From assembly GCA_948146395.1 (NCBI GenBank), contig OX411549.1, positions 33,378,693 to 33,442,692 on the forward strand: DNA of 64,000 bases, in the 5' to 3' direction. This DNA comes from Fragum whitleyi (lineage: Eukaryota > Mollusca > Bivalvia > Cardiida > Cardiidae). The notes beneath the pieces are model-generated. The model was not told where the DNA came from and searched no databases. It worked only from the letters and a program-made list of their open reading frames with translations. The translations under genes were made by a program, and so were the position numbers. Position 1 is the stretch's first letter, and each line of letters starts with the position of its first letter. Of the stretch, positions 1 to 41,467 are shown piece after piece.

Positions 1-2477
1 AGGCATGCACTCCAAATTTTGAATCTTTTTAGCAAGGCTGTTTTAGGCGAGGAAACCAAGGGTACCATTTACCTATAGGGATCGTAAGCCACATTCCGGT
101 TTCACTTCAAAGGAAAAGTGTCGAACGGTATGCTCACTATATAGCGCTGAGTCCGCCAAAAATAATCGATTTCCAAAGTACAGATTACTACGCCCGATAC
201 CGCTTTGCAGACAGGCGCACCTCGCGTTTATGATTCTAGTTAAATTGATTGGTTTGCTACTAGTTAGTCAACTTTATCCATTCGATCATTCCGTCTAACA
301 ATCGTACAAATGCTTTTTCCTACGGACACAAGCTCGTCGGCTCTTTCTTTTACATTGAATTGAATTCCTCAAAGAAGTTTCATTTTACTGTGGGAACGCA
401 AGAAATTGATAGGGTCATTTCCTCCCTTTCCCACAATATGGTCCACCCTATACTCATACCCCATTACTTTTTAATTTCTACCCTATATATACATTTTGTA
501 TCAAATTACACTCATGTTGAATTATTGTCTGCAACCTGTTCCAAGTTGGCCCAGTCTAAAATTTTGTCGTCCGTTTAAGGGTTTAAGGGTGTGACAAGGC
601 TTTTAATTTTTTCTTATTTAGATTAATCCATTACAAGACAAAAATGTTTAGACAGGACCAAATTGTAAAGGGTTGCAGGTGACATGCAGTATGTGGGCAA
701 ATTAGTAAAATTTGTAGCAGAAAGGGTAGATAATATTAGGGAGAAAGGAGAAAGTGTTAGTTAGCAGCATTTTCTTCTGTTCCCTATTAGCAAGGTCGTC
801 CGTCAAGATCAAATATAAAGCTATGTATCTTTAACACAGCAGTGATTTAGGCAGTTATAGGTAAGAAAATATCTGGTATACATGACAAGGACAAGGTAAA
901 TATTCAAGGTTATATTCCAGAAAATTGTTATATACTCTCACTGTGTGTTTCAGGTTAAGTTGGGTTGCTCTCCAAATGAGAAATTTACTTAAGAGGTGAA
1001 GATAGTATTTGCTGATTTCATTGAGGTATGAAAATAAAAACCTAATAACACTGTGTGAAACCCGAAGCGGATTCATACATGAGTGCTGTCAGGTTTTCAG
1101 TTTCATACCTCTATGAAATCAACAAATATTATCTTCATATCTTATAATTGAATATCATGAAGCAAAAATGTAAAGATTTGTCAGTTAAGAAACGGTTTTC
1201 TTATGGGACTAATAATTTAGGAAGCTTTAAACAACTGCTTACTCAAATTACTCTAACTCGGGAATAAAACCAACTTTTAAGCCAATCAGAACGCAAAAAA
1301 ATATTGAAGGGAACAACTAAAATTAAATTATTATTCATGTGAGTAAATCCTTAGTTGAGTAACGAAAGAAGCGCTATAAGAGTGAATTGAGCATACGCAA
1401 AACAACTTTCCGGTAAGAGTGAAAATTATCGACTCCTTCCAGCCTCTTTAGATTAGATTATCGTATCCTTCCAGCCTCATTTGACTTGGTGATTTCCTTC
1501 TTAGTAAGTTTTCTGAAATGAATTCTGTAATATTTTCTATCTGACTTTATGATCGTATTTAAAATCATATTCGTTTTTGCCTTTTCTTTATTCGGATTCT
1601 ATTTTTTATTAAATCGGGGTTCTGCTTTCTTCATCGGAAGGGAACGAGTAGGCCCATGCCTTGCAAGCTTTGTCGTTTATTACATATTGATGAAGTTTTT
1701 ACATTGAAATATTAATGCATCACTTTATCCTAGATTTCTCTTTTTGTAAGAATAAATAAGCAAAACTATTTTTAATTGACAAACAGATCATTAAACGAAA
1801 CTTCCACTTTTCCGTAAAATGATCTGTCGTCATGTAGTACCGTATATTTCTTTATATCAATTTTGATCCACTTTTAATTATTGTACCAATTTGTAAAACG
1901 GCAGTTTCGCTATTTTTAACAAAGTAAAGAGAAAGTATAACCTTGTGGTGCTTGATATTGTCTAAAAAATGGACCAATTGAAAATTTCGGTAAAGAATTA
2001 CAAGAGATAGATTACAGTAAAGATAAAAAAGACAAGAATAGATACACAATTATATAATTAGAACTAGTATAAAATAAATGTGTCCATAGCAATAACTTAC
2101 ATTACACTTGTTTATCTAAATTAATTATGTCGTTATAAATGAATCTGTATATGAAAAGGGGCTATTTCAGCAGCGGCTACACTATTTGAGACTGTGAGTG
2201 ACATTGCAAACAATTTCTTATGTGCGTGATGAAACGACGTTGAGTGGCCTGGACAATCACGCAGTGCATTAAAATTAATTTTTGGTTGTGAATAGCGATT
2301 TAAAGTCAGTAGACATCTATTGGGCGCATAGGTATGACTTTGATCAGACTATGCGACCGTACAGACTGATCTGAGTCTCAAAATTGTGCACATGTAAAAT
2401 TGTTGGAAATGTAACGCACTGGCTCATTTGATATCGCTATCATCTTCTGCGCCGGCGCCGATAAATTCTGCGATACT
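1..2477. other. non-coding flank downstream of the GM2A-like gene
   Basis: No exon with splice sites and homology was seen. Open frames are short and AT-rich. It holds one palindromic element (996-1139) and, near 2340-2420, a copy of a dispersed motif with GATCAGACTATGCG and a TGTGCACATG segment that recurs near 9740, 16170, 49500 and 50490. Confidence 0.6.
996..1139. repeat. palindromic foldback element, family P1
   Basis: The arms TGAAGATAGTATTTGCTGAT and ATCAACAAATATTATCTTCA enclose GGTATGAAA/TTTCATACC. A second copy is at 43431-43580 and half a copy near 30739-30830. It has no coding capacity and looks like a short MITE. Confidence 0.75.
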
Positions 2478-2615
2478 CTAGTCCAATGATAGATTGAGCT
2501 GTGCACAAAAGGCCACTTTCCCATCCATCGCAGTGGCTACCTTAAGTTGGTACTTTCCCGACAGTGCTGAGCTAATTGGGAGATTGAATTGAATCGGTTG
2601 AATTGCGTATGCATT
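2478..2615 (-). CDS. GM2A-like exon 4 (C-terminus)
   Basis: Residues 160-204 and the stop codon. The acceptor is ACGTTTTCAG. SALSGKYQLKV and the last cysteine (C196) match the C-terminal strands of GM2 activator. A MITE terminus lies about 45 bases upstream of this acceptor. Confidence 0.9.
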   Translation of the reverse strand, partial: NAYAIQPIQFNLPISSALSGKYQLKVATAMDGKVAFCAQLNLSLD

Positions 2616-5600
2616 CTGAAAACGTATAAATATCAAAGTAATTTGACAAGGCATCATCCTTACAGTTAATAATATCGTAAAATTGACATTCATCTTAATT
2701 AAAACCATTCTTAATCATTCACTTATCATTCCATTTATTCATTCCAAAACCTCACTCAAACCATTCAAACACACAAAAAATCATTTAAAATAAAATATCA
2801 ACAACTACATTCAAAATGAATTTAGCTAAAAATAAATCGCGATTTCACTTCCATAATTGAAATTATAAGCGTCTGATCGGTTCTTTGAGAAATAGGAAGC
2901 TATTTATCGACCTTACATGTATATTTTATTAAAGTGAGGTAATGAATATCGCTAATTTCGTTCATCCTGAACAAAATTTGAGATATTGGATTATCTCCCT
3001 TGACTTTCACTAAAAACTCGCTCCTCTCGCTGATTCAATATCATTCAAAAATCATTCACCTTGTCATTATCACGATGTTATTTACTGTACCAATCTAGAT
3101 ATATAGAATATTGTTATCAAGTCCAGTCGCTTTGTTTTTACTAGATTGAAAACCACTTTCAAATGTATTGCAGTTGTATATGGGTAGCTGGTTATATATA
3201 TATATATATATACATCGGCAAGGTTTCACACTGGTCACATGCTGCAAATCCTACCTACCATTCGACCATCGGTGGATACAAATAACTTGTCTTGACTTTT
3301 GTCAAATGTCGCTAAAAGTTGACCGTGTGCGGGATTAACCTCGCGGCTGCAGGATTAAGAGTCCAGCGCTTTATCGACTGACCCTACCGGACTCGGTTAC
3401 TCTGAGAAAGATCCTTCATTTAGTGAACAACTAAAGCCGAATTTCATGTGTAAAACTTATCCTCGTCAATGACAATAATTTTCCAATCGAAGTAAAATAA
3501 ATTGGTTTAAAAGTGATCAAAAGCTTACCGGTTTGAAAGGACATGTACAGCCCAGACTAGGGAAAGGACAAGAAGTTGTATTCTTCAAGAAGGAACACAA
3601 ATCGTCATAGTCACATGACCCAACATTGTTGACACACGGTATCTTTATATAGGATCCGAATATTTCTTTCTTTATCTCTACACTCGCCTGAAAACATTCG
3701 TGCAGGTATCAAAATTATGCCTACAACCAAAATGATCCAACCTGACTGCAGTGATCAAGACAAATAGGCGCTCAGAATTATTGGTAATGTAGTTGAGTAC
3801 CTCGTAAATTTGACTCTAGTTCCGATCGAAGTCATTTTAAATCACTCACTTAGTTATCCATTTATTCCAAATATTTCTCAAACCAATAAAAATGACAATG
3901 ATAAAAGCTCGACAACTGCAATACACACCTGACACCCCCCCCCCCCCCCACACACACACACACAAAAAAATGAGTCGGATTGGTTTGTGTATATTTAGAA
4001 ATACATTTGTATAACTTATGCAAATTGTTTTAAACGGGTGTCATTCAAAACCGCTAATTTCGATCAGCCCTAACAATTTGCGATACAGTATTATCTCCCC
4101 ATAATAATCATTCAAAATTCACCAACACAATTCATTCAATTTTTTTTTTCATATTCATTCAAAAATCATGCACGTTGTCGAATTCACAATGTTCTTAAAT
4201 GTACTATTCACAAACTTTCTGATTTGTTTGCTATTATACATGTATGCCCACACACGATCAATAACAGTGAAAATCCTCCTAGATTGACAATTTTTGATCG
4301 TGTATTAAAAAGATTGAAGATCGATCAATATATCAAAGTAATCATAGTATTTAATTAAGTGGTAGTTTAAAATTGTTAATATTTTATTACTTTGGTCTTG
4401 AGGCTACATTCTAATGATAGTTCTAATACGAGTTTCGAGACAACAGGACATTTTTAATTTGAAAACTATCAAGACTGTCATTTGCTTATCAATATTCAAC
4501 ATTCATATGGAAAATGAAAGTAAAATAAGAGAAACTGGGCTTAAATGAAATTTTCGGTGTATTTTTTTTTCTCAACTATGGCCCAATCTTCGTAAAACTT
4601 TGTAAGAATATTTTTTTATGATTGTAATGATTGATTTTTTTAAAAAGAGTTATTTTACTTTAAAAAACGCGATAAATACTTCTATGACATTTTTTTTCTT
4701 TTTTCATACTTCAACTGTGATTTTTATTTCAACCATTTCATTGTTTTAACCGGAAACATATACGAAGTGTTAAAATATTAATTTAACAGAAATCCATGAG
4801 ATCATTATAACCTTGATGGGGGCAGCTAGTTCACTGTTGATTCTAAAGGTAGCAGATATAGATTCGGGAGCTTGTACAGGATCGGGAGTTAACGAGATGG
4901 AATTGATGTTGACAATTGCGGTAGGGCCACCACAATCAACGAAGGAATAGCCGACTAGAGTCGTCGCTGGCTCGCCGTCGGGATCCTGAAAGAAAAAGAA
5001 AGTTTATGAATTCATAATTCAACAGGTATTTATATACAAAAAACGAGCATTTTGGTTGGTCGTAGTCGTTTAATTCTTCATGAGATGGAGAAATATTTTA
5101 GAAATTGATGTGGGAATGAGGCTTTAAAACTAATAAATCGCATTTTCCGATCGCCCTTATTTTTCAGCCGCTTAGGTAGTATCGCGTAAATTGTCAGAAA
5201 TGAACTATAACTATTACTATTGAACCAATCCATACCTTTCAGTTTTATACCCCAATGTGTGGGAAAATCCTTTCATTTCGAACAAATTTTAAAAAAAATG
5301 GGAGAAAACTCTATCATTATATTATTCAACTGATCATTATTTTTGATAGTTACAACAATAGTCTTCCTTTTTCTTTCGTAAGTCCGCAAGAAGTATTTAA
5401 GTCAATTGACGTATTGCCAAATTAAGGATAACTTTTAACAAGGAATTATCTTGTTGATTGTAAGTTTGATCGAACAACTTAAATTATACGTACCACTGAA
5501 GAAATAGCATCGTAAAGTTTTTCTTCAAAGCTGGATGCAAAATCCTCATTGTCGTCTGCTTCAATTTCAAATTCGTCAACAATAGAAAATCCAAACGCGA

Positions 5601-5637
5601 TTGAAACAACACAGAGGCTTATAAATAACACCTTCAT
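2478..5637 (-). CDS. GM2 ganglioside activator-like protein, whole gene (4 exons, 204 aa)
   Basis: Coding segments are 5637-5494, 4985-4812, 3687-3529 and 2615-2478. All introns are phase 0 with GT-AG ends. The protein starts with a hydrophobic signal peptide (residues 1-16, ending ..VVSIAFG) and an acidic stretch (about 20-41), then the GM2A/ML-type lipid-binding domain. Eight cysteines outside the signal peptide (66, 124, 131, 137, 146, 153, 155, 196) match the eight that form four disulfides in vertebrate GM2 activator. The blocks YIKIPC, CTCPFK and SGKYQLKV align with human WIKIPC, CHCPFK and TGNYRIES. N-glycosylation sequons are at N142 and N200. The human protein extracts GM2 ganglioside for hexosaminidase A in lysosomes. 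Invertebrate relatives often form secreted families of unknown ligand, so lipid binding is inferred and the ligand unknown. The length is close to human (193 aa). An N-terminal acidic insert is the main difference. Confidence 0.9.
2661..3092 (+). repeat. MITE family A, copy 1
   Basis: About 430 bases with terminal inverted repeats of the form TACAGTTAATAATATCGT ... ACGATGTTATTTACTGTA. Asymmetric halves are rich in CATTCA/CACTCA, with an internal palindrome around TCGTTCATCCTGAACAAAAT. It lies in GM2A-like intron 3. Confidence 0.85.
3193..3212. repeat. (TA)n microsatellite
   Basis: Uninterrupted TA dinucleotides of about 20 bases in GM2A-like intron 3. Confidence 0.95.
3325..3394 (-). repeat. 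tRNA-Lys-derived repeat (SINE-like head)
   Basis: Read on the minus strand, GTCCGGTAGGGTCAGTCGAT then AGCGCTGGACTCTTAATCC resembles a tRNA with CTT anticodon loop. The D and T stems are degraded and the T-loop motif is altered (GGTTAATCC). It is best read as a tRNA-derived repeat remnant, not a working tRNA gene. Confidence 0.55.
3529..3687 (-). CDS. GM2A-like exon 3 (cysteine-rich core)
   Basis: Residues 107-159. The acceptor is ATGTTTTCAG and the donor CCG|GTAAGC. It holds six of the eight cysteines (124, 131, 137, 146, 153, 155), the SYIKIPC and GCTCPFKP blocks and the sequon N142-TT. This is the exon most diagnostic of the family. Confidence 0.92.
3830..4205 (+). repeat. MITE family A, diverged copy 2
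   Basis: Shares the CACTCACTTAG...CCATTTATTCCAAA left half and the TCACAATGTTCTTAAATGTA right end with copy 1. It is interrupted by a C-run and CA repeat at 3935-3964. Confidence 0.6.
3935..3964. repeat. poly-C and (CA)n simple repeat
   Basis: About 15 C followed by CA dinucleotides. Confidence 0.95.
4812..4985 (-). CDS. GM2A-like exon 2
   Basis: Residues 49-106. The acceptor is CTTTTTCTTTCAG and the donor AAG|GTTATA. It contains FVDCGG with the first disulfide cysteine (C66), and ..SELAAPIK, which aligns with human SVPLSSPLK. Confidence 0.9.
5494..5637 (-). CDS. GM2A-like exon 1 (signal peptide and acidic N-terminus)
   Basis: Residues 1-48. The ATG at 5637 follows an A-rich leader. It opens a signal peptide (MKVLFISLCVVSIAFG) and an acidic segment (DEFEIEADDNEDF). 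The donor is TCAGTG|GTACGT at 5493, phase 0. Confidence 0.88.
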
Positions 5638-5951
5638 TTTTTTCGATTCAGATGTCTTTACCCTAACGGTATTAATGTTATTAAATGTTCGTAAAGTATA
5701 TCTAAGTTATAACAATACTAAAATATCGAGTGGACAGATACATGAACACTTAATTACCTAATCACCCTTAATCCTTTATCAGACGAGAGTTTGAAATAGT
5801 AAAGAAGGGGATGTGTATATGTTATTTATATGTGACTCTTTACACAACAAAGGACCATCTGGCAACTCCATAAGATAAATATTTAAAAAGAAAAATAGTC
5901 TAGTAGAAGTAGGGAGTAATCATTTCCCCTAGAAAATATTTTACAAAATAA

Positions 5952-6213
5952 TGTGACCCGTCACGCGAAAAGAGACCATTTTGGAACTTCGTAATTTAAA
6001 TATTTGGTAAAAGGATTGGATCCAGCATAGGTCAACCAGATGGAGATTTTCGGAAATAATAACACAATAAGGTAGAATCATCATTCTAGATTCAGAAAAT
6101 TCGTCATTTGTGAAAAGTATTGACCACGATCAGTCTGTGAAGATCGAGCAGTTTGACCAGGGTCCACACTTTTTGCATTTTAAGGATGGACCCTTTTCGC
6201 GTGACGGGTCACA
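5952..6213. repeat. MITE family B, copy 1
   Basis: 262 bases with near-perfect terminal inverted repeats TGTGACCCGTCACGCGAAAA / TTTTCGCGTGACGGGTCACA. Other copies are at 29653-29906, 38484-38731 and (truncated ends) 47474-47739. Partial pieces lie near 5830 and 6240-6362. Confidence 0.88.
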
Positions 6214-7144
6214 AATAAGTAAAATGATCATTCTAGATGTAGAACATGATCATTAAAGTAAATAAATGCTGGACCTCAGACAAATTGTACAGTTCACACA
6301 GTCTTTCAAGGTCGATATCTTACAAACAACTCAGGTGGTCCTCTTTTCGCGGGACGGATCACGCATGTTAAGGCTTTCTTTTTATGATGTGCCGTTTGGG
6401 TCGAAAGCCTACTTAATGTCGCGCCACTGGCACTTGATCAAAAAATGTTGACAAAAAATGTGGATATAAAAAAAAGAAAGAAAAAATCGGTGCCTGTTTA
6501 TTATCGATAATGTAATAATTACGGATATGAATATTACTATAACGGTATTGATAGATCTACCCTATCTTTATATTAGGGTTACTAGGTCGTTACTCATTAT
6601 TACTTTTAAGATCGAGCGCCAGTGTGTCGCGCGTACTTAAAAAAGACTTGCACTCCTAAATAATACGGGTGTATCCTTGATTAATGGGCGTTCACATGAA
6701 TTGTTAGGTGCATTGTGGATATGCACCCCTAAAAAATACGGATACACATTCATTGTTTTATGACATGCGCTCAATCTCACCTTAATGAAAATATACTAGC
6801 GCCTAGCCGTAAGTAGTATTATACGGTTGACTACTGTCGTATTGTACATGCTCGTGTAAATTAAGGGATGAACCCGTGAATTTTATGCGCATACCTTTTT
6901 TAAAAAATATGTATCCGTACATTTTAGGGGTCAAAATGTTATCGTGCAGGACTAGTAGAAACCATTCGACCCATTTAGTGCGCTGTATCTTTCCGTTTAA
7001 AATTACGCAGTCACCAACGAAGGTATCGCTCGTTTCAAGCGAAAGACAATTTGAACTTTTTAAACAAGGCTCAGTCTCACAAGGATCAAATTATCGACAC
7101 TTTTAAGGAAGTCCATTGCGCTTGGCAATTCACTAGTTTATCTA

Positions 7145-7315
7145 ATCTGTTACATTACAGTTAACGAGATCGTGAAATTAACCATTACAGTTATTTTCAT
7201 TGTGAAAGTCATCATCACAGTTAATATCATCGTTACAGTTCACAACATCATGTAATTGACCATTACAGTTAATAACATCTTGAAAATGACGCCAATTCCA
7301 CTGAATACATTGTAA
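7145..7315. repeat. cluster of family-A terminal repeat motifs
   Basis: Five or so reiterations of (T)TACAGTTAA....TCGTGAAATTGACC-like units in about 170 bases, as if several MITE termini were nested or tandemly multiplied. Confidence 0.55.
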
Positions 7316-7604
7316 TTCAAGTTTTATCTAATAATCATTCACCCGCTAAAACTGTTCAAAATGCATCGAAATCGTTCAAAAAGTTCCACAGCATGATTTA
7401 AATAGATCAATTATTCCTTATTTTTCTGAATTGTATTTGAAAGCGTCCAATTGGTATACGAAGGCGCATAAATCTACATATATTCATATAATGGTAGGTA
7501 CAGTTTTACACAACATATAATTGAACGATCATGGGAGGCTTTAGGAATGGTACTGATTCAGTGTGTTTTGAATGAAATAAAAGTACTTCGTTACCTTCAG
7601 AAAA

Positions 7605-8001
7605 CAAGAAAATTGTCATTAAGGCCCCTTTTCCCGTGGTATGACACGAATCCTTCTCATTTTCAATAGGGTTCATCATTGTGACCTTACAAACAATCTG
7701 ACCAAGTTCCATGGAGATATGAATATGTTTGTGGCCTCAAGGGGGTACACAAGAAAATTCTCATTAAGGCCCCTTTTCCCGTTATATGGCACAGATCTTT
7801 CCCATTTTCAAAAGGGTTCATCCTTGTGATCTGACAAATATTCTGACCAAGTTTCATGAAGTTTGGACAGTATTTTTCGCCTCTAGAGTGTAAACACTTA
7901 AATTGTTGACAACGCACGGTGAACAACGGACGACAGACGAAGGACATCCAATGATCACAGAAGCTCACCTTGAGCACTATGTGCTCAGGTGAGCTAAAAA
8001 G
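7605..8001. repeat. Helentron-like element with two ~147-base tandem units
   Basis: Two units beginning AAAATTCTCATTAAGGCCCC precede a short GACGACAGACGA tract and the terminal hairpin AGCTCACCTTGAGCAC...GTGCTCAGGTGAGCTAAAAA. The same terminus ends the element at 52371-53752. Confidence 0.7.
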
Positions 8002-8335
8002 GTGACAATTTTTAATGATATCGAAGCGTTTTTAACAATTTTGGAGCGTTTTTTAAATGAAGTGATTGAATGAATGGACGGACTGATTGAATGGAGCGTT
8101 GAGTAAATGCTTAGGAATTATTTTGATCGAAATAAATGTCAATTTTACGATGATATAAACTGTATATTTACCTAACTAGATTTAATAAAATGTCGCTAAT
8201 TTCTTTAGTGATAATCTACTACATTTACATCCCCTTTATATCATAAAAACTCGCTCATGTCACTCTTTCCATTTAATTCCTAAAACCAATCGTCTGGTCA
8301 ACTTCACAATTGTTTTAACTGTATTCTAGTAGATA
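8000..8335. repeat. rearranged MITE family A pieces
   Basis: Left-half sequence in reverse orientation (..AATGTCAATTTTACGATGAT..) followed by right-half sequence ending CACAATTGTTTTAACTGTAT. The two pieces are inverted relative to each other. Confidence 0.55.
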
Positions 8336-8930
8336 ACGTTTGAATCATATATTTCTAAACAAAAGAAATAATAGTGATTTGGGTCAATTTTTATCATTTA
8401 GAGCAATCGATGGTCATGTGATTAATACCTTTACTCAAACGAATTTCAAAATGTTGAAAGTATCGTGAATCAATATTTAGGAAGCAAGTCAATTTTCTTT
8501 CTATAGATACATGTATTTTTTTAAATGTTATCTATTGGATTATCGAGAATTCTCGGTGGATTATCACCCGATTATTTCCTCATATAAAACAGTGAATTAC
8601 CAACAGATTAAACTCTGCTTTCGTTCATTTTTCCATTTTGTAAGATTCTGAGCGAGACCCATTATTATTATGACATCATAATAATGTAATTGCAAGGTTA
8701 CCACGTGAAAAATGACGCGCTTTACGAGAATTCGTCCCAAAAATCACATTTTGTTTCATCATTCGTGAACAACATAAGCTATATTTTCACTCGTGGCTCT
8801 GCCACTCGTGAAAATAAAGCTTTTGTTGATCCCCCATTCAAAACTTATCCTCTATGAAGACTTTTTTCCGTTTAAATATTGTCGTCCATGACAAATCAAG
8901 GTATCTGTGTTGTTCTACCTCTCGATCTAG

Positions 8931-9172
8931 GGGCCTGTTTTTACTAAAGTTCTTATTAGAAAAATGATCGTAAGTCAAAATCATAAATCGTACCTAGTGG
9001 TTTCATTCATTGTTAGATTCTGCCTTGCAGTATCTCATTGGAATCGTCTTTGAAAGACGATTCGAATGAGATGATGCATGGCAAAATTCCACATTTATTA
9101 ACGTCTGTTGAAGCAATTTTATTTTTTTACTTACGCAAAAAAGATCGTAAGATGTTTAGTGAAACAGGCCCC
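8931..9172. repeat. MITE family C, copy 1
   Basis: Terminal inverted repeats GGGCCTGTTTTTACTAAA / TTTAGTGAAACAGGCCCC, a second inverted pair GATCGTAAG, and a central palindrome CATTGGAATCGTCTTT..GACGATTCGAATGAG. Other copies are at 10938-11176 and 30170-30406. Confidence 0.85.
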
Positions 9173-9602
9173 AGGAGTCTTTATAGGGTTTACTCAGCCC
9201 AGGGTTGAAACCGAATGTTCAACCCATTACAATAATCAACACGTAACCATTCGCTGAACTCCAATTGTGTGTTAATTTTGGCGCTTTTGCTCTTTTGTTT
9301 GTGAGCACACAGTATAATCTTAAGTATCTACCTTACGTAACCATAAAATACCAACGTTTTCTATTACCGACGACGACAACGTCACAAAGATGAGTTTTCC
9401 GCTGAAAACAGCCGCGATGAAAATGGTATTTTGGAAACTCGATAGACAAACAAAAATGGATAATTCAAAGAAGTCCTATGCGTGTTCTCATGTTTGTAGT
9501 AGAAAAGATACCATGCACTCGTATAAGCCATGCATATATAAACAAATCGGAGGTCAAAATATTCTAGTACGAGATTAATTGCATATTTTTTACCAGATGT
9601 AA

Positions 9603-9662
9603 TTAGTAACTACAGTTGCTAAAGGGATCTTTGCAGTACTTTCGTAACTTAGTGGGAGAGCC
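9603..9662 (-). CDS. weak candidate for the terminal ABCC5-like exon
   Basis: After AATATCACAG (9672-9663) a phase-0 segment reads GSPTKLRKYCKDPFSNCSY and a stop. The phrase GSPTKL resembles the ABCC ending (..DTPSVLL..). It would follow ..LDSGQ directly, but the usual VVEF stretch is missing and the upstream tract is poor in pyrimidines. The real last exon may lie elsewhere between 5.6 and 11.2 kb, or be degraded. Confidence 0.2.
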   Translation of the reverse strand, partial: GSPTKLRKYCKDPFSNCSY

Positions 9663-10127
9663 CTGTGATATTTGTTGATTGCTAGTTATACAAAATAATT
9701 TGAACATACACGAGAAAAGTACACTTTTGGTAAGCAGCTTTATAACCCCGATGTGCGGCTGCACATGCTGACACAGGCTGACACGAGTCTTAACTATGTG
9801 CACATGTGAATTGTTGGAAATGTCACACATTGAAACTTTTGTAATGTCATCTGTTTGTGTAATTAATCTTATATGGAGTATTGTTTATGGCGAGGGAGTT
9901 TTCACGGACTGTGCTGCTATCATGGCATTAAAGAAGGAGTTGGGGTTGGTGAGAAGTCGCTGTGGCGTGTCACACTCCATAACCTGTTGGAATAAGGATT
10001 GAAAAGTTTAAACAGTTTTGGAATATACAAGGGAATAAAGAAACAATGTAATTTATGTAACAAGGGATAAATTTATAAGACAAAAATCTGAAATGGATAC
10101 ATTAATAGCTTCAAACTACAAGTAGTA

Positions 10128-10541
10128 ACATCGCGAAATTGACATTCATGCCAATCAAAACCATTCTAATTCGCTCACTCAGCGCTCAATTCATTCATTT
10201 CAAACACTCACTCAAACCATTCAAAAACGCTCCAAAATCACTAAACGGGATAAGATCAACAACTACATGAAATAAATATAATTTCAAACAACGCAATTTC
10301 CCTGACATAATTGAAAATATAAGCGTCTGATTGGTTCTTGAAGAGAAAGGAAGCTATTCATAGAACTTTAATGCATAAAAGGGAGGTAATAAATATCGTT
10401 AATTTTGTTCATCCTGAGCAAAATTATCGATATTGGATTACCTTCATTTAATTTCACTCAAAACTCGCTCCACAGTCTCATTCAATTTCGTCCCAAAATC
10501 ATTCCAAAAGCATTTATCTTTCCAATTTCACTATGTTCTAA
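10128..10541 (+). repeat. MITE family A, copy 3
   Basis: Starts AGTAACATCGCGAAATTGAC, holds the same internal palindrome (CTAATTTTGTTCATCCTGAG) and ends TTTCACTATGTTCTAAACTG. Confidence 0.8.
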
Positions 10542-10937
10542 ACTGTACTAGAGATTGCTTAAAATCTGATTGTTTACAAAGAAGTTAAAATAAAGGGCAA
10601 GTAGTATTGACTACTATTATATTATCACATTTATTGACCTACTAATTGAAAATAAGTGCACGCACATTATAATTACATGTTGTTGTCCTGATTGAGGCAT
10701 TGCTAGTTTCATTCTTTTATTTAATGTAGGTTATCATGGAAGTGAAACTACTTGAAAGACAATATGATAAAACGACTGATAAAATAGAACAGCCTTTGAA
10801 AGGGGATTTGGAAAAAGTTTTCCATGCAATGAGTATTGTAAATATTAGCTAATAGACTTTTCATATGCTTTCCCAGTTCTAAATTTCATGTTCTTGATCA
10901 GTTATTTTTCCTGCAATATATGCAATGCAAATGTCCT

Positions 10938-11176
10938 GGGACCGTTTTACTAAACTTCTTACGAAAACAAATGATCGTAAGTCAAAATCACAAATCGTGC
11001 CTAGTGTGTTCATTCTGTGTTAGATTCTGAATTGCGATGTCCTATTTGAATCGTCTTTCGAAGAAGATTCCAATGAGATGATGCATGGCAGAATTCTATA
11101 TTTAATAACTTTTGTAGAAGCAACTTCAATTTTCACTCAAAAATGATCCTAAGATGTTTAGTAAAAAAAGTGCCCT
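10938..11176. repeat. MITE family C, copy 2
   Basis: Matches 8931-9172 along its length with decayed termini (GGGACCGTTTTACTAAACTT / TTTAGTAAAAAAAGTGCCC). It lies about 88 bases beyond the exon 30 donor. Confidence 0.75.
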
Positions 11177-11227
11177 TGGAGATGAGATAAGCAGCTCGTT
11201 AGTTGGCCCGTAAGTAAAGAGGTTCTA

Positions 11228-41058
<29,831 letters not shown>

Positions 41059-41467
41059 TTCTGTGATTCTGTTTTGAAACAATTAAGATTTCGCGAGTAA
41101 ATCTGAAATGCAAATATAAAACTTTACAATGTCTTAATATAAAAACCATTTTTGCTTTTACTCTTTGGGACTCTCTCGCTTGATCGATTTAGAACGAGTG
41201 GATATGCATTAACTATGGGGTAAATGCTAACTTGAATATTCAACCTTCAAAAAAGCTAGAATTTTTTATTTGCGTAAGCAAAGTGGTCGTGGTGGTATTC
41301 CGAAAAATAAAAATCTGGAATATTTTCGAATATAGCCCTTCATTCCGGATGCAAAAAACAACAATCTTCAGTAACCGTTTCAAATTGACACCACTTTTTG
41401 CAAGTGAGAATACGTGCAAAGCGGGATTCCCGATATTACTTCTCAAACTGTTTACGAACGTTTCATG

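Noticed and set aside
7687..7977. 96-residue minus-strand open frame
   Set aside because: It coincides with the two-unit repeat and its terminal hairpin; no splice context.
10737..10853. 38-codon plus-strand ATG frame after an acceptor-like tract
   Set aside because: Too short, no homology recognised, no partner exon on the plus strand.
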